A stretch of DNA of 64,000 nucleotides, from the NCBI RefSeq assembly GCF_964283195.1, contig NZ_CAXYLH010000002.1; one strand, given 5' to 3'. This DNA is from Paratractidigestivibacter sp003150175. GTDB lineage: Bacteria > Actinomycetota > Coriobacteriia > Coriobacteriales > Atopobiaceae. The stretch's first letter is position 1, and each line of letters begins with the position of its first letter. Shown piece after piece: positions 55,984 through 64,000 of this stretch. A program made the translations under genes and the position numbers. The notes beneath the pieces are model-generated. The model was not told the DNA's origin. It searched no databases and worked only from the letters and a program-made list of their open reading frames with translations.

Positions 55984-56832
55984 CTATACGGCGATGGGGA
56001 TGTTCTTGACCTGCGGGCCGTGCTCATAGCCCTCGACGATGAGGTCATCGGTCGTGAAGGCGTAGAAGTCCTTGACCTCGGGGTTGAGCGTCACCTTCGG
56101 CGCCGCGTGGCGTGGGCGCGAGATCAGTTCCTCGACGATGTCGACGTGGCGGTCGTAGATGTGCGCGTCAGCGATCATGTGGACGAGCTCGCCGGGAATC
56201 ATATCGTTCACCTGCGCGACCATCATGAGCAGGATGGCGTACTGGCACACGTTCCAGTTGTTGGCCGCGAGCACGTCTTGGCTGCGCTGGTTCAGCAGCA
56301 GATTTAGCGTGGGGCGGTCCTCTCCGGGCCCCTGGGTCACGTTGTAGGTGACGGAGTATGCGCAGGGATAGAGGTTCATCTCGTTAAGGTCGGAGAACAC
56401 ATAGGTGTTCGTCATGATGCGGCGGGAGTAGGGTGTCTCGCGAAGGTCGTAGAGGACCTTGTCCATCTGGTCGAAGTCGCCCTGGGGGTAGTGCGACTTC
56501 ACGCCGATCTGGTAGCCGTAGGCCTTGCCGATCGAGCCCGTCTCGTCGGCCCACTCGTCCCAGATGTGGGAGTGTAGGTCGTGGATGTTATTGGATTTGC
56601 GCTGGTAAATCCATAGAACCTCGTCCATCGCGGACTTGAGGGCCGTTCGGCGCAGCGTGAGCGCGGGGAACTCCCGACGCAGGTCGTAGCGGTTGCAGAC
56701 GCCGAACTTCTTTATGGTGTAGGCCGGCGTCCCATCCTCCCAGTGCGGGCGGACCTTCTGTCCTTCGGTCGTCGTGCCGTTCTCTATGATGTCCGCGCAC
56801 ATCGCGCAGAAGATATCGTCGGCGTAGCTCAC
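55984..56832 (-). CDS. thyA: Thymidylate synthase (ThyA)
   Basis: Methylates dUMP to dTMP using methylene-THF, giving dihydrofolate. The 282-residue enzyme shows an N-terminal ENGTTTEGQKVRPHWEDG, the phosphate-binding SRRIMTNTYV, and the catalytic Cys in NLYPCAYSVTYNV (near residue 157). The QRSQDVLAANNWNVCQYA and DAHIYDRHV segments also match the family. The GTG at 56832 has an AAGGAGG site. It uses products of the folate operon at 38-43 kb and is coupled to folA downstream. Confidence 0.95.
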   Translation of the reverse strand: MSYADDIFCAMCADIIENGTTTEGQKVRPHWEDGTPAYTIKKFGVCNRYDLRREFPALTLRRTALKSAMDEVLWIYQRKSNNIHDLHSHIWDEWADETGSIGKAYGYQIGVKSHYPQGDFDQMDKVLYDLRETPYSRRIMTNTYVFSDLNEMNLYPCAYSVTYNVTQGPGEDRPTLNLLLNQRSQDVLAANNWNVCQYAILLMMVAQVNDMIPGELVHMIADAHIYDRHVDIVEELISRPRHAAPKVTLNPEVKDFYAFTTDDLIVEGYEHGPQVKNIPIAV

Positions 56833-56889
56833 GCGGCCTCCTTCTGTTGTGTTGGGTTTTGCCAGCGTTAATTCGCGCAGGTCAGAGAC

Positions 56890-57306
56890 TTACAGGTGCT
56901 GCTCAGAGAAGTACATGTCCCAGAACATCCCGAGCTTATAGGCGGCGATCTGGTCGGCCGCGAGCCACGCGACTTCGGTCAGCTCGTCCTTGGAGACCCA
57001 CTTGAGCTCGGCGTGCACCTTGGCTTCTGGCTCCTGCTTTGGGGCGAGCGTGCAGATGAACACGTCCATGCTCAGGTGGAAGTCGGGGTAGTCGAACTCG
57101 ATGGTGTCGAAGGGGAGAATGAGCTGGAGCTCGCAGCCGAGCTCCTCTCTGACCTCGCGGCGCAGCGCGCCCTCGGACCCCTCCGCCAGCTCGACCTTGC
57201 CTCCGGGGAACTCCCAGGCGTTCTCGCCATCGATGTCAGCGCGTTTGGCTGCGAGTATCTGGTTGTTGTTCTCTATGACGGCAGCCGCAACATGAATGGT
57301 TTCCAT
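56890..57306 (-). CDS. Nudix hydrolase, MutT-like (8-oxo-dGTP diphosphatase type)
   Basis: A 138-residue Nudix protein with a complete box (GGKVELAE, then REVREELG, near residues 36-57) and the MutT-like opening VAAAVIENNNQILAAKR. MutT enzymes clean the nucleotide pool of oxidised GTP forms, and its place between a thioesterase and thyA/folA fits nucleotide metabolism. CTP- or dCTP-specific relatives cannot be excluded by eye. The ATG has a GAAAGGTAAG site; it starts six bases after the thioesterase stop. Confidence 0.85.
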   Translation of the reverse strand: METIHVAAAVIENNNQILAAKRADIDGENAWEFPGGKVELAEGSEGALRREVREELGCELQLILPFDTIEFDYPDFHLSMDVFICTLAPKQEPEAKVHAELKWVSKDELTEVAWLAADQIAAYKLGMFWDMYFSEQHL

Positions 57307-57311
57307 GATTC

Positions 57312-58028
57312 TTACCTTTCTTGGAGCTTGACGATGGCGTAGACCTCGCCCATGTTGTTCAGGAGCTCGATCGTCCGGCCGTCCTCGGCGTCGTGGACGA
57401 CGGGGACCACGACGCCGCCGAGGCGCGCCATGGAGCGGTATTGGACGCTGACGGTCGACATCGGCGCCTCCACACCGAGCTCCTCAAGAGCCCCGATGGC
57501 CATGAGGACGTACTGGGCGTTGTTGACGTGCCCGTTGCTGTCCAGGAACTGCTCGCCCACCGTTATGGGGCTTGCCTGCGTCCCGGGGCCCTCGGCGCGC
57601 AGCTTGCGCTGCATCTTCGGCATGGGGATCCTCGGCGTGTCCTCCACGTACGCCTCGAGCTCTGAGGGGATGCGGACGACCTTGTTGTCCTTTAGGCTGT
57701 AGAGAAGCCACTGCGATTCCGCGCGGACGCAGGAAGTCCCCTTGGCATCGAGGATCTCGAAGTTCCTCATGGCGTGCAGGCTCTTCATCTCGTAGCACCA
57801 GGTGCGGACATCGATCTCTTCCCCGAACTCGGGAAGACGGTCGATCTCGATGCGCCAGGCGGCCAAGATCCAGCCATAGCCCTTCTGCTTGAGCTCTCGG
57901 AACCCGAGGCCGAGCTCCTCGCTATGGAAGGTCGAGCAATCCTGCAGGTAATCGATCATCGAGACGAGCGTGAGCCGCCCGTCCCCGTCGCACTCGCTGT
58001 AGCGGACGCGGCTTTTGTATGAGTACAT
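57312..58028 (-). CDS. Acyl-ACP thioesterase family protein
   Basis: A 238-residue double-hotdog protein of the bacterial acyl-ACP thioesterase family (FatA-like), which releases fatty acids from acyl-carrier protein. The first hotdog shows YSECDGDGRLTLVSMIDYLQD and YGWILAAWRIEIDRLPEFGEE in part. The second carries the probable catalytic DSNGHVNNAQYVLM (Asn-His motif, residues about 168-181). The start is the ATG at 58028 with a GAGGAGG site; the longer frame upstream has none. It heads a four-gene operon ending in folA. The metabolic link to thymidylate genes is not obvious. Confidence 0.87.
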   Translation of the reverse strand: MYSYKSRVRYSECDGDGRLTLVSMIDYLQDCSTFHSEELGLGFRELKQKGYGWILAAWRIEIDRLPEFGEEIDVRTWCYEMKSLHAMRNFEILDAKGTSCVRAESQWLLYSLKDNKVVRIPSELEAYVEDTPRIPMPKMQRKLRAEGPGTQASPITVGEQFLDSNGHVNNAQYVLMAIGALEELGVEAPMSTVSVQYRSMARLGGVVVPVVHDAEDGRTIELLNNMGEVYAIVKLQER

Positions 58029-58148
58029 CCGGTGGAACCTCCTCGTGGTTTTACGACCTCCATTATCCCCGCGATTCGCTCGTGGCATCACGTAGAATCA
58101 AAATCGTCAGGCCTAATCCGTTCAATGCGAGCCTCTAGGAGGGCATAT

Positions 58149-59195
58149 ATGGGCAAGGTGCGCTTCGCAACCATCGGCTCCAGCGGCATCTGCGAGCAGT
58201 TCATCACCGCTCTTTCCGACGTCGAGGGGGCCGAGCTCGTCGGATGCTGTTCCCGAGACGCATCTAGGGCCCGCGAGTTCGCCGATGCGCACGGGGCGGA
58301 GCTTTCCTTCGGGGGTGTAGCCGAGCTCTGCGCGAGCGACGCCGTCGATGCCGTCTATATCGCCTCGCCCAACTCCGCCCATGCGGCGCAGGCGCTCGCG
58401 GCGATCTCTTGCGGCAAACACGTGCTGGTCGAGAAGTCCTTCTCGGCGAACGAACGCGAGGCTGAGGAGGTGTTCCGTGCGGCCGAGCAAACTGGCGTCG
58501 TCGCTATGGAGGCGGTTCGCAATCTGCACGTGACCACCTTCGGCCAGATCGAGCGAGAGGTTGCCGCCCTAGGACGCGTGCGCCTCGCCGAGCTCTCGTT
58601 CTCGAAGGTGACCTCGCGCGTGGCGAAGCTCAGGGCGGGGGAGCGCGTCAACATCTTCGACCCTCGCATGGCGGCGGGAGCCCTCATGGACATCGGCGTC
58701 TACTGCGTCGCCCCCGCGGTCGCGCTCTTCGGCGAGCCGGACTCCGTTCAGGCCGTCGGCGTCATGGTCGACGCGCCGGGCTGCGACGCCGCAGAAGAGT
58801 GCTCCAAGATCGACCTTTCCGGCGTCCTCGCGCTCGGGTATGCGGACAAAGCGGTGAGCCTCGCTTACGGCAAGGTATCGGACGGCAAGGTCTCCTGCGA
58901 GGTGCAGGGGGAGCGCGCCACGCTCATCTGGGACCAGGTCTCCTGCCCGGAGAACCTGCGTGTTTATGACCATGAGGATAAAGGGCAGCTCTTCCGGATG
59001 GAGTCCGGTACCTGCCGGCGCATCGATGCACGCCCGCCCGCCCACGACATGGCCTGCGAGATCTCCGATTTCGTCGACGGCGTCCGCGGCCGGAAGGACC
59101 TCGCGCGTTGGCGCGACGTTACCCTCGGCACCCTTCGCGTGATGGATGAGGCCCGCCGCCAGCTCGGCGTCGTCTTTCCTGCCGACCTCCGCTGA
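58149..59195 (+). CDS. Gfo/Idh/MocA-family oxidoreductase
   Basis: A 348-residue NAD(P)-dependent dehydrogenase. The N-terminal Rossmann fold has FATIGSSGICEQF (the usual GxGxxG is GSSGIC), DAVYIASPNSAHAAQALAAI and the active-site segment GKHVLVEKSFSANEREAEE with the conserved Glu-Lys. The C-terminal substrate domain follows, with DIGVYCVAPAVALFG. Family members act on sugars, inositols or related polyols; the substrate is not inferable. The ATG at 58149 has a TAGGAGGG site. It is divergent from the thioesterase operon. Confidence 0.87.
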   Translation: MGKVRFATIGSSGICEQFITALSDVEGAELVGCCSRDASRAREFADAHGAELSFGGVAELCASDAVDAVYIASPNSAHAAQALAAISCGKHVLVEKSFSANEREAEEVFRAAEQTGVVAMEAVRNLHVTTFGQIEREVAALGRVRLAELSFSKVTSRVAKLRAGERVNIFDPRMAAGALMDIGVYCVAPAVALFGEPDSVQAVGVMVDAPGCDAAEECSKIDLSGVLALGYADKAVSLAYGKVSDGKVSCEVQGERATLIWDQVSCPENLRVYDHEDKGQLFRMESGTCRRIDARPPAHDMACEISDFVDGVRGRKDLARWRDVTLGTLRVMDEARRQLGVVFPADLR

Positions 59196-59285
59196 GCGGC
59201 TTCTTTGGGGTAGGCCCAGCTTCGGTACCGCGACTTCGCCATAATTTAAGGCTCATGAAGACCGGCACATGCAATTTCTCGGCGT

Positions 59286-60257
59286 CTACTTCGGGTAATC
59301 GACGTCCTCGGTGCCACCGAAGCCCTCGCGTACCTGCGCGTTCTTGCCGTAGGGGCTCATCGCGTCGACGATCACGCGCGCGGCGCCCGGCAGCGCGCGG
59401 GCCTCGTACCTCGTTACGGCGCAGCCCTCCGACTCCCCGTCGACCTCCAGGGGCACGGGCTCGCTCGTCTCGACGACTATGTTCGCGCCGCGGAAGGTCT
59501 TTATGTGCGGGCGTCCGAGCTTATTGCCCTCGCGGTCCACAAGGCCGAGGAACAAAGGGCCGATGAGCTGGGCCGCGTTCGCGATCTCCACCACGATGAC
59601 GTCCAGGAGCCCGTCGTCCATCCTGCAGTTAGGGACGATCTGGATCTCGTTTTGGATCATCGCGTTGTTCGCGACGAGGCACATGATGCCGTGGCACGTG
59701 TGCTTCTGCCCGTCGACGGTGACGGTGAAGTCGACCACCTCGGGTCGCGGATTCTCGAGGGCCGCGGCATAGTAAGCCGCCTGCCCGAGCGCCGCCTTGT
59801 TCGGCAGGGCTGCCTGCATGAGCTGGGCGTCGTATCCGGTGCCGCTCATCAGCGCGAACCCCCGCTCGTGAGCGGCGCCCTTATCGTCTGTCCAAGAGAT
59901 CACCCCGAGGTCGACGTCGGCGGTCTTGCCGATTCTGCATGCGCGTGCGAGCGACTGGGGCTCGGGCGTGTTGCCGAGGTTCGCGTTAAAGAGGTTCGCC
60001 GTCCCGGAAGGGAACACACAGGTGGGCACGCCGCTTCCTGCGAGCGCCATGAGCACCGAGGACGCGGTCCCGTCTCCGCCCGAGATCACGACGACGTCGA
60101 ACCCCTTCGCGTCCTTGACGGCGTCCGCGGCGTCCATCTGGGGCGAGAGGAGCCTGAAGACGCACTCATCGCCCTCGCGGACGAGCGCGCGCTGGAATTG
60201 GTAGATCGCGTCGGAGCCGAACCCGGACTTCGGGTTATGGACTATGAGGGTACGCAT
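59286..60257 (-). CDS. Diacylglycerol kinase-family lipid kinase
   Basis: A 323-residue DAGK-catalytic protein, the second in the window. It shows VHNPKSGFGSDA at the N-terminus, VVISGGDGTASSVL (near residue 55) and VFPSGTANLFNANLG (near 82), where the GTxN loop is of the YegS/DgkB type. DDGLLDVIVVE lies in the second domain. It probably phosphorylates diacylglycerol or a related lipid at the inner leaflet. The ATG at 60257 has a TGAGGAGGAAG site. It is divergent from the RNase D gene. The short 90-base gap before it, after the oxidoreductase, shows nothing notable. Confidence 0.88.
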   Translation of the reverse strand: MRTLIVHNPKSGFGSDAIYQFQRALVREGDECVFRLLSPQMDAADAVKDAKGFDVVVISGGDGTASSVLMALAGSGVPTCVFPSGTANLFNANLGNTPEPQSLARACRIGKTADVDLGVISWTDDKGAAHERGFALMSGTGYDAQLMQAALPNKAALGQAAYYAAALENPRPEVVDFTVTVDGQKHTCHGIMCLVANNAMIQNEIQIVPNCRMDDGLLDVIVVEIANAAQLIGPLFLGLVDREGNKLGRPHIKTFRGANIVVETSEPVPLEVDGESEGCAVTRYEARALPGAARVIVDAMSPYGKNAQVREGFGGTEDVDYPK

Positions 60258-60359
60258 GCCTTCCTCCTCATATAAGGGAGTTTCTCGGTATGATGTAAGG
60301 CCGGGCGCCCAGGGCGCTCCTTCGAATGGTACTCAAATTATCGTCAGAATCGAGCTTGC

Positions 60360-61490
60360 GTGTATCTTTCCACCCAAGAAGAGCTCAAGGCCTACTGCGA
60401 CGAGGCCTCCACCTGCCGCGTCGTCGCCGTCGATACCGAGTTTCTCCGCGAGAAGACCTACTTCCCACGCCTTTGCCTCATCCAGGTAAACGCCGGCGGC
60501 AACATCGCCGCGATCGACCCCATCCTCATCGAGGATCTATCTCCGCTCGCCGCGATCTTCGAGGACCCCGACGTCGTCAAGGTCTTCCATGCCTGCTCGC
60601 AGGACCTCGAAGTGCTGTGGGACGGCATGGGCTGCGTGTGCAGGAACGTGTTCGACACGCAGGTCGCCGCGGCGTTTCTCGGGCTCAGGCAGCAGATCGG
60701 CTACGGGCCGCTCGTCGACGCCTACTGCGGGGTCTCGCTGCCCAAGGCGGAGGCCCTGACCGACTGGTCTCAACGCCCGCTCGACCCTGAGCAGCTCGTC
60801 TATGCCGAGGACGACGTCCGCTACCTGCCCCAGATCTACGAGACGATGTGCAACAAGCTCGTCGACTCCGACAGGCTCTCGTGGGTCCTGCCCGAGATGG
60901 ACGAGGCCTCCGATCCCTCGCGCTTCCGCAAGGACCCGCGCGACGCGTTCCTGCGCCTGAAGCGCGCGAGCACCCTCACCAGGCGTCAGCTCGCCGTCGC
61001 CCGCGAGGTCTGCGCTTGGCGAGAGGAGACCGCTGCCGCCCGCGACGTCCCCCGCAAGTGGCTGATGTCCGACGAGGTCATCGTCGAGGCATGTCACCGA
61101 ACGCCGACCTCGCTGCCCAGGCTCCGCAGGATCCGCGGCCTCGAGAAGCTCTCCGAGTTCGACGCCCGCGGCATCATCGCCTCCGTTCAGCGCGGCCTCG
61201 ACTGCCCGCCCGCCGACTTCCCGGCCGCCATCAAGCGCCTCAAGCCCTCGCCCGAGAAGGACGGAGCGCTCGACCTCATGAGCGCCGTCGTCCGCGTCGT
61301 GGCCGAGAAGACCGGCATAGCGCCGCAGGTCATCGCGAGCAAGGAAGACCTGAACGAGCTTTTGAGCGGCTCGCGCGACGGCCGCCTTGCCCAGGGCTGG
61401 CGCCACGAGGTCGCGGGCAAGCAGCTCGAGCGCCTGCTCGCGGGCGAGCTCGGCCTCACCATCAAGGACGGCAAGATCGAGCTTCTCTGA
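60360..61490 (+). CDS. rnd: Ribonuclease D
   Basis: A 3'-5' exoribonuclease for tRNA 3' maturation. The 376-residue protein shows the DEDD exonuclease motifs: VAVDTEFLREKTYFPRLCLIQ (Exo I), VKVFHACSQDLEVL (Exo II, near residue 77) and YAEDDVRYLPQIY (Exo III, near 150). The HRDC domain lies at about 205-290 (RQLAVAREVCAWREETAA and VPRKWLMSDEVIVE). The GTG at 60360 is the likely start because the first motif follows soon; its ribosome site is weak. A -10-like TATGAT lies at about 60290. The neighbours are unrelated. Confidence 0.92.
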   Translation: MYLSTQEELKAYCDEASTCRVVAVDTEFLREKTYFPRLCLIQVNAGGNIAAIDPILIEDLSPLAAIFEDPDVVKVFHACSQDLEVLWDGMGCVCRNVFDTQVAAAFLGLRQQIGYGPLVDAYCGVSLPKAEALTDWSQRPLDPEQLVYAEDDVRYLPQIYETMCNKLVDSDRLSWVLPEMDEASDPSRFRKDPRDAFLRLKRASTLTRRQLAVAREVCAWREETAAARDVPRKWLMSDEVIVEACHRTPTSLPRLRRIRGLEKLSEFDARGIIASVQRGLDCPPADFPAAIKRLKPSPEKDGALDLMSAVVRVVAEKTGIAPQVIASKEDLNELLSGSRDGRLAQGWRHEVAGKQLERLLAGELGLTIKDGKIELL

Positions 61491-61594
61491 CACTTCCGCT
61501 TGCCCTTTTCTAATTGTTGTCCCGTCCCTCGGGTACCATGGCCGGAACAGCGCGAGGGGGTATATAGGAAGCATCGGATAGATTGGAGCCTCTT

Positions 61595-62314
61595 ATGCCT
61601 TACGGTTATTACGGTTACGGCTACGGATACGGCGCCGGCATGAACACGTCGTATATCCTGCTGGTCGTCGTCTCGCTCGTTCTCGGCCTCGCCACGCAGG
61701 CCTACATAAAGAGCACGTACCGGAAGTGGTCCGGCGTTCGCGCGTCCGTGCCCGGGTCGGGAGCCGAGGTTGCCCGCAGGATGCTCGACGAGGGCGGTGC
61801 CGGGGACATCGGCATCGATCGCATCGGCGGCGAGCTCACGGACAACTTCAACCCCGCCGACGGGTGCCTGCACCTCTCGTCCGCGAACTTCTCGGGGGCA
61901 TCGGTCGCCTCGGTGGCCGTCGCCTGCCACGAGGCGGGCCATGCCGTCCAGGCAGCCAAGGGGTTCTCGATGTATCGCCTGCGGACGCTGCTCGTTCCTG
62001 CCGTCAACCTCGCCTCGAGCGCCTGGATGATCGTCCTCATGGCCGGCGTCTTCATGAACGCCATGGGGCTCGTCAAGGTGGCCATCCTGCTGTTCGCCGC
62101 CACGGTGGTCTTCTCGCTCGTCACGCTCCCCGTGGAGATCGACGCCTCCCGCCGCGCGGTCGCCTACCTCGGCAAGTACGGCTCTGGCCTCGACCAGAAG
62201 GGCGCGCGCCAGGTGCTCATCGCAGCGGCGCTCACCTACGTCGCCGCCGCCCTCGTTTCGATCCTGCAGCTCGTGTACCTGCTCGGCCAGTACGGCGACA
62301 GGGACCGGAGGTAG
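61595..62314 (+). CDS. Membrane zinc-dependent peptidase (YugP-like)
   Basis: 239 residues, starting with a Tyr/Gly-rich leader (MPYGYYGYGYGYGAG). There are four hydrophobic segments (about 20-40, 130-150, 152-175 and 205-230) and the zinc-metallopeptidase motif ACHEAGHAVQ (HExxH near residue 110). The upstream RRMLDEGGAGDIGI and later LPVEIDASRRAVAYL segments match the family of neutral zinc proteases of unknown substrate. The ATG at 61595 has a GGAG site six bases upstream; the TTG at 61583 is rejected. xseA starts four bases after the stop. Confidence 0.88.
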   Translation: MPYGYYGYGYGYGAGMNTSYILLVVVSLVLGLATQAYIKSTYRKWSGVRASVPGSGAEVARRMLDEGGAGDIGIDRIGGELTDNFNPADGCLHLSSANFSGASVASVAVACHEAGHAVQAAKGFSMYRLRTLLVPAVNLASSAWMIVLMAGVFMNAMGLVKVAILLFAATVVFSLVTLPVEIDASRRAVAYLGKYGSGLDQKGARQVLIAAALTYVAAALVSILQLVYLLGQYGDRDRR

Positions 62315-62318
62315 CCGT

Positions 62319-63659
62319 ATGAGGGAAGAAGCTTCCGGCGCGCTCTCCGTCTCCGAGGCGGTCGGGCTCGCCAAGGGCAACGTCTCTGCCTGGCCGGTGC
62401 TGACGGTCACGGGTGAGGTCTCCGGCTTCCGCGGCCCCAACGCTCGCAGCGGTCACTGCTACTTCGAGGTCAAGGACGACGGCGCGTCCATGAGCGTCAT
62501 CGTGTGGCGCGGTGTCTACGCGCACGCCGGTTTCGAGCTCCGCGACGGCCTCCAGATCCAGCTTACGGGCAAGTTCGATATCTACAAGGCCTCGGGGCGC
62601 TTCTCGTTCGTCGCGAGCAGCATCTCCGTCGCAGGTGAGGGCATCCTGCGTCAGCAGGTCGCGGAGCTCGCGCGTAAGCTCGAGCGGGAAGGCCTCATGG
62701 ACCCCGCGCGCAAGCGCCGCATCCCCGCGTTCTGCTCGAGGGTCTGCGTCTGCACCTCGCTTTCCGGCTCGGTTATCGAGGACGTCAAGCGCACCCTCGC
62801 GCGCCGCAACCCGCTCGTGCTCATCGACGTCGTCGGCTGCAGCGTGCAGGGCGCGACGGCTCCGGCGACCATCGTCTGCGCGCTCCAGGTGGCCGCGGCA
62901 TCCGCCCCCGACGCCATCCTGCTCGTGCGCGGAGGCGGCTCGTTCGAGGACCTCATGTGCTTCAACGACGAGTCGGTCGCGCGCGCGGTCGCGGCGTCCC
63001 CCGTGCCGGTGATTACCGGCATCGGGCACGAGCCCGACACCTCGATCGCGGACATGGTGGCGGACCGCCGCTGCTCCACGCCGACGGCGGCGGCAGAGTC
63101 CGTCGCGCCGGCGATCGACGAGGTCGAGCGCCAGATCATCCAGCGGCAGGTCCGCCTGGGCAACTCGATGTCCGCCATGATCGAGCGGCTGGGGGCGGGC
63201 CTCGACGCCGACTCCAAGCTCGCGGACAGTGCGATGACGACGCTTCTGGGGCGCGAGCGCGCGAAGCTCGACGCCCTCGGGTCGAGGCCCTGCCTCACCG
63301 ACCCCGCGTCCGGCATCCATGCTCGCGAGGCGGAGCTGGAGCAGACCTCCGAGCGGCTCCATGCTGCGCTCCCGCGCATGCTCAAGCAGCAGGGCGAGTC
63401 GCTTGCCAAGGAATCCTCCCGCCTCGCCGGCATCGGTCCCAGGCTGCTGCGCGGCTACGAGTCCGATTTCGGCAGGCTCGCGGCGACCCTCGACGCGCTC
63501 TCGCCGCTGAAGGTCCTCGGGCGCGGCTACGCCATCGCGCGCGACGAGGGCGGCCACGTGGTCAAGGAGGCCTCGTCGCTCAGCGCCGGCGACCTCATCG
63601 CCGTGCAGCTCGGGCGTGGATCCGTCGACGCCTCCGTCGCCGCGGTGCACAAGGACTAG
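62319..63659 (+). CDS. xseA: Exodeoxyribonuclease VII large subunit
   Basis: Catalytic subunit that degrades single-stranded DNA into short oligonucleotides. The 446-residue protein has an N-terminal OB-fold (SAWPVLTVTGEVSGFR, HCYFEVKDDGASMSVIVW in part), then the catalytic domain with VCVCTSLSGSVIEDV, LLVRGGGSFEDLMCFND and ITGIGHEPDTSIADMVADRRCSTPTAAAE (quoted in parts; key marks are GHEPD and the TPTAAAE end). A coiled-coil region and a C-terminal GYAIARDEGGHVV segment follow. The ATG follows a GGAGGTAGCC site. It is co-transcribed with xseB. Confidence 0.94.
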   Translation: MREEASGALSVSEAVGLAKGNVSAWPVLTVTGEVSGFRGPNARSGHCYFEVKDDGASMSVIVWRGVYAHAGFELRDGLQIQLTGKFDIYKASGRFSFVASSISVAGEGILRQQVAELARKLEREGLMDPARKRRIPAFCSRVCVCTSLSGSVIEDVKRTLARRNPLVLIDVVGCSVQGATAPATIVCALQVAAASAPDAILLVRGGGSFEDLMCFNDESVARAVAASPVPVITGIGHEPDTSIADMVADRRCSTPTAAAESVAPAIDEVERQIIQRQVRLGNSMSAMIERLGAGLDADSKLADSAMTTLLGRERAKLDALGSRPCLTDPASGIHAREAELEQTSERLHAALPRMLKQQGESLAKESSRLAGIGPRLLRGYESDFGRLAATLDALSPLKVLGRGYAIARDEGGHVVKEASSLSAGDLIAVQLGRGSVDASVAAVHKD

Positions 63660-63697
63660 AATCTTTTGCGCCTCCGCGCGCAGGAAGGAGTTTTCCC

Positions 63698-63961
63698 ATG
63701 GAGTACAAGAACATCGACGAGATGACCTTCAAGGAGGCCTCGATTGAGCTTGAGCAGATTGTCCGCTCCCTTGAGGCCGGCGACCTTGAGCTCGAGGAGT
63801 CGCTCGACCGCTATGGCAGGGGAGTGGAGCTTCTCAAGAGCCTCCGCGCTCGCCTGAACGACGCCGAGCAGAAGGTCCGTGTCCTTCTCGACGCCACCGA
63901 CGAGGCGGCCCCCACGACCGACACCGCCTCCGCGCCTGCGACCGCTTATATCAACGAATAG
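63698..63961 (+). CDS. xseB: Exodeoxyribonuclease VII small subunit
   Basis: An 87-residue helical partner of XseA, several copies of which bind its coiled-coil arm. It has the family segment TFKEASIELEQIVRSLEAG and LELEESLDRYGRGVELLK, with a Thr/Ala-rich acidic tail. The ATG has a GGAAGGAG site 38 bases after xseA. The window ends 39 bases later with what looks like the ribosome site (TTTAGGA) of another gene. Confidence 0.93.
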   Translation: MEYKNIDEMTFKEASIELEQIVRSLEAGDLELEESLDRYGRGVELLKSLRARLNDAEQKVRVLLDATDEAAPTTDTASAPATAYINE

Positions 63962-64000
63962 CGCTTTGCCTGCACGAAGCGCAAATTACGACCTTTAGGA

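Overview
The window is a high-GC, tightly packed bacterial chromosome segment that looks like a gut member of the Coriobacteriia (Actinomycetota), most likely Collinsella or a close relative. This is inferred from gene content and GC-rich coding style; there is no 16S gene in the window. No phage, transposase, CRISPR array or integrase is visible. Most of the window is housekeeping and amino-acid, folate and nucleotide metabolism. One stretch, about 46.2-51.0 kb, is decaying accessory DNA.

Layout. 0-1.3 kb: the end of a branched-chain amino-acid ABC transporter (livG-livF). 1.4-7.5 kb: aspartate-family synthesis, with thrC-thrB diverging from hom - aspartokinase - asd. 7.8-15.7 kb: two alpha/beta hydrolases, an iron-sulfur flavin enoate-reductase-type enzyme and a SWIM/SNF2 helicase. 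15.9-22.9 kb: tRNA-His, -Lys, -Arg, -Pro and -Gly, a Nudix hydrolase, a PfkB sugar kinase followed by PTS enzyme I, a lipid kinase and gdhA. 23.1-27.8 kb: carAB behind a leader with a PyrR-like stem-loop. 28-31.5 kb: tRNA-Leu, then tig-clpP-clpX. 32-38.2 kb: a family 8 glycosyltransferase, a TatD hydrolase, valS and tcdA. 38.3-43.6 kb: a one-carbon/folate operon fhs-fchA-folD-folE-folC. 43.7-46.1 kb: a zinc-ribbon membrane protein and thrS behind a candidate Thr leader-peptide attenuator. 46.5-51 kb: a DeoR regulator beside a ruined polyol locus (dehydrogenase, sugar kinase, mannitol-type PTS). 51.2-64 kb: adhE, a small kinase-like protein, a lipoprotein, a thioesterase-mutT-thyA-folA operon, a Gfo/Idh/MocA oxidoreductase, a second lipid kinase, RNase D, a membrane zinc protease and xseAB.

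How the genes work together. fhs, fchA, folD, folE, folC, thyA and folA together supply and use folate one-carbon units. The FolD copy lacks the lysine needed for cyclohydrolase activity while FchA, a dedicated cyclohydrolase, sits immediately upstream, which suggests a split pathway step. AdhE, PTS enzyme I and the sugar kinase fit a fermentative sugar user.

The most unusual material is non-coding. Between clpX and the glycosyltransferase there are three copies of a nested stem-loop element. It has a conserved core and stems whose sequences differ between copies while staying fully paired. A second, unrelated nested stem-loop family occurs twice between valS and tcdA. Copies at the gene borders are oriented sense to the gene they follow, so 3'-end RNA structures are the simplest reading. 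The polyol locus carries at least four separate inactivating lesions, including a junction where two divergent genes have both lost their 5' ends.
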